From positions 869,803-933,802 of the forward strand of contig ML996687.1 in the NCBI GenBank assembly GCA_010356995.1: 64,000 bases of DNA, written 5' to 3'. Positions 63,236 to 64,000 of this stretch are shown here, in pieces. Within the stretch, counting starts at the first letter, position 1. Each line of letters begins with the position of its first letter. Source of the DNA: Trichodelitschia bisporula. Taxonomy: Eukaryota > Ascomycota > Dothideomycetes > Phaeotrichales > Phaeotrichaceae. Both the position numbers and the translations under genes were made by a program. The notes beneath the pieces are model-generated. The model saw nothing but the letters and a program-made list of their open reading frames with translations. It had not been told where the DNA came from and did no database searches.

Positions 63236-64000
63236 GGTACGGGGGAATATGTAGCTTTGGACGGGATCGGGCCGTTCTGTCGGGCTTGGGTGCGTATATA
63301 TGTAAAGCAGGCGGGGGACGCGGGCTGAATGGGAGGGGTTGGAAGCGTAAAGGGGCGGACTCCAGACGCGGCTCATCCAATTCGTTGAACGCGACGCGAG
63401 CTAATGAGAGCCAGTGAAGACACACAGCCAGCGAGCATGAAGAGTGGTAAAAAAATTAGGAGAAACAAGGCAAAAAGACCAGAAGAGACGGGGGGGGGGG
63501 GAGAGTAGCGAAGGCCGACAAAGGAGTCGCCGTCACTCTCGGCCCGTTGACCCCAGAATATGGAAATATGCGATCAAAACTGGAGAATAATGGGGTGGGG
63601 AGGAGAGGAGAGGTGGGCGTGTGTGGCTTCGCAAATTACAGCGATGCCGCTCTCTGGGGGGCTTCCTCAGCTTCTGGGGAAATAATGCGCCTCAAAGCCT
63701 CACGGGCTGGTTGGCTGGCCTGGCTGGCCTGGCTGGCGGGAGTGGCAATAACCTTATGGCTTTTGGGACTGCGCCCCCCCTGTGACGACGGGGGATGAGC
63801 GGACCGCTAACCTGGATCGCGAGTTGAGGCTCTGGCACTGGCGCCGATGGGCTGTACCGTACGGTAGTGGTGTTGTCGCGATTCTGTGCGATGTCGGCTT
63901 GTGATGAGAGCAAGATAGCGATGAGTTTTGCTCTGAAGGATGATTCATGAACGATGAGAAGATGAGAGGATAAGGTGCGGAAGGCACCACGAGGCAGACT
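63236..64000. other. Right-edge intergenic region
   Basis: About 765 bp to the window edge without a supported gene. It holds a G run (63491-63500), a ctggctggc tandem array at about 63708-63740, and a palindromic GTACCGTACGGTA motif at 63855-63867. Confidence 0.5.
63708..63740. repeat. CTGGCTGGC-type tandem array
   Basis: About three and a half copies of a 9-bp unit, tggctggcc, in intergenic DNA. Confidence 0.6.

Noticed and set aside
1-64000. CRISPR arrays, prophage, LTR or other virus-like elements, rRNA genes
   Set aside because: No spaced repeats, paired long direct repeats, reverse transcriptase, capsid or rRNA sequence was seen.

Overview
The window is nuclear DNA of a filamentous ascomycete (Pezizomycotina; a dothideomycete-like fungus is plausible but unproven). 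The signs are dense intron-containing genes on both strands, introns mostly 43-75 bp with GT...AG ends and CTAAC/CTGAC-type branch points, fungal gene families (RIB kinase Fmn1, Ade1, Dsc3, Lcb1, Erg27, Spo7-like, sedolisin, DUF8021), and intron-bearing tRNA genes. No bacterial, plasmid or viral segment was seen. One assembly gap (435 N) lies at 41335-41769.

Layout. 0-6.7 kb: 3' end of a SNF2-type helicase, a single-pass membrane protein, a secreted GH43 glycosidase and riboflavin kinase. 7.1-7.8 kb: a non-autonomous Mutator-like DNA transposon. 8.0-15.3 kb: SAICAR synthetase, a dihydroneopterin-aldolase-like protein, U2B''-like snRNP protein, dihydroorotate dehydrogenase and a flavin monooxygenase. 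17.0-17.6 kb: a second copy of the same transposon family with a perfect 9-bp target duplication. 18.0-19.4 kb: an odd two-domain protein ending in a phosphatase-like domain that lacks its catalytic cysteine. 19.5-29.5 kb: Dal5-type transporter, small Ala/Pro-rich secreted protein, sedolisin protease, IMPACT-domain protein and a muconate-cyclase-like protein with a strange insertion. 31.1-46.4 kb: a housekeeping stretch (tRNA-Leu, Sen34, Hikeshi/Opi10, Nudix, Rpb8, mitochondrial AsnRS, SdhC, BLOC-1 subunit, Spo7-like, HMG-box, Erg27, Med18). 47.9-55.3 kb: RanGAP, Rce1, Dsc3, Vti1 and Lcb1, mostly membrane or ER functions. 56.4-64 kb: salicylate-hydroxylase-like monooxygenase, tRNA-His, a 1.8-kb empty stretch, a DUF8021 secreted protein and a patatin-like lipase.

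Genes are not organised as a pathway. Several divergent pairs share short promoters (ADE1/FolB, U2B''/DHODH, SDHC/BLOC1S1, RNA1/RCE1). I see no secondary-metabolite cluster. The points most worth following are the phosphatase-like fusion (17980-19434), the transposon pair, the in-frame stop-free GT-AG segment in the muconate cyclase gene, the ERG27 intron with no AG acceptor, and a 7-nt microexon in the transporter gene. Exon boundaries were inferred by eye from frame, splice motifs and protein-family continuity.
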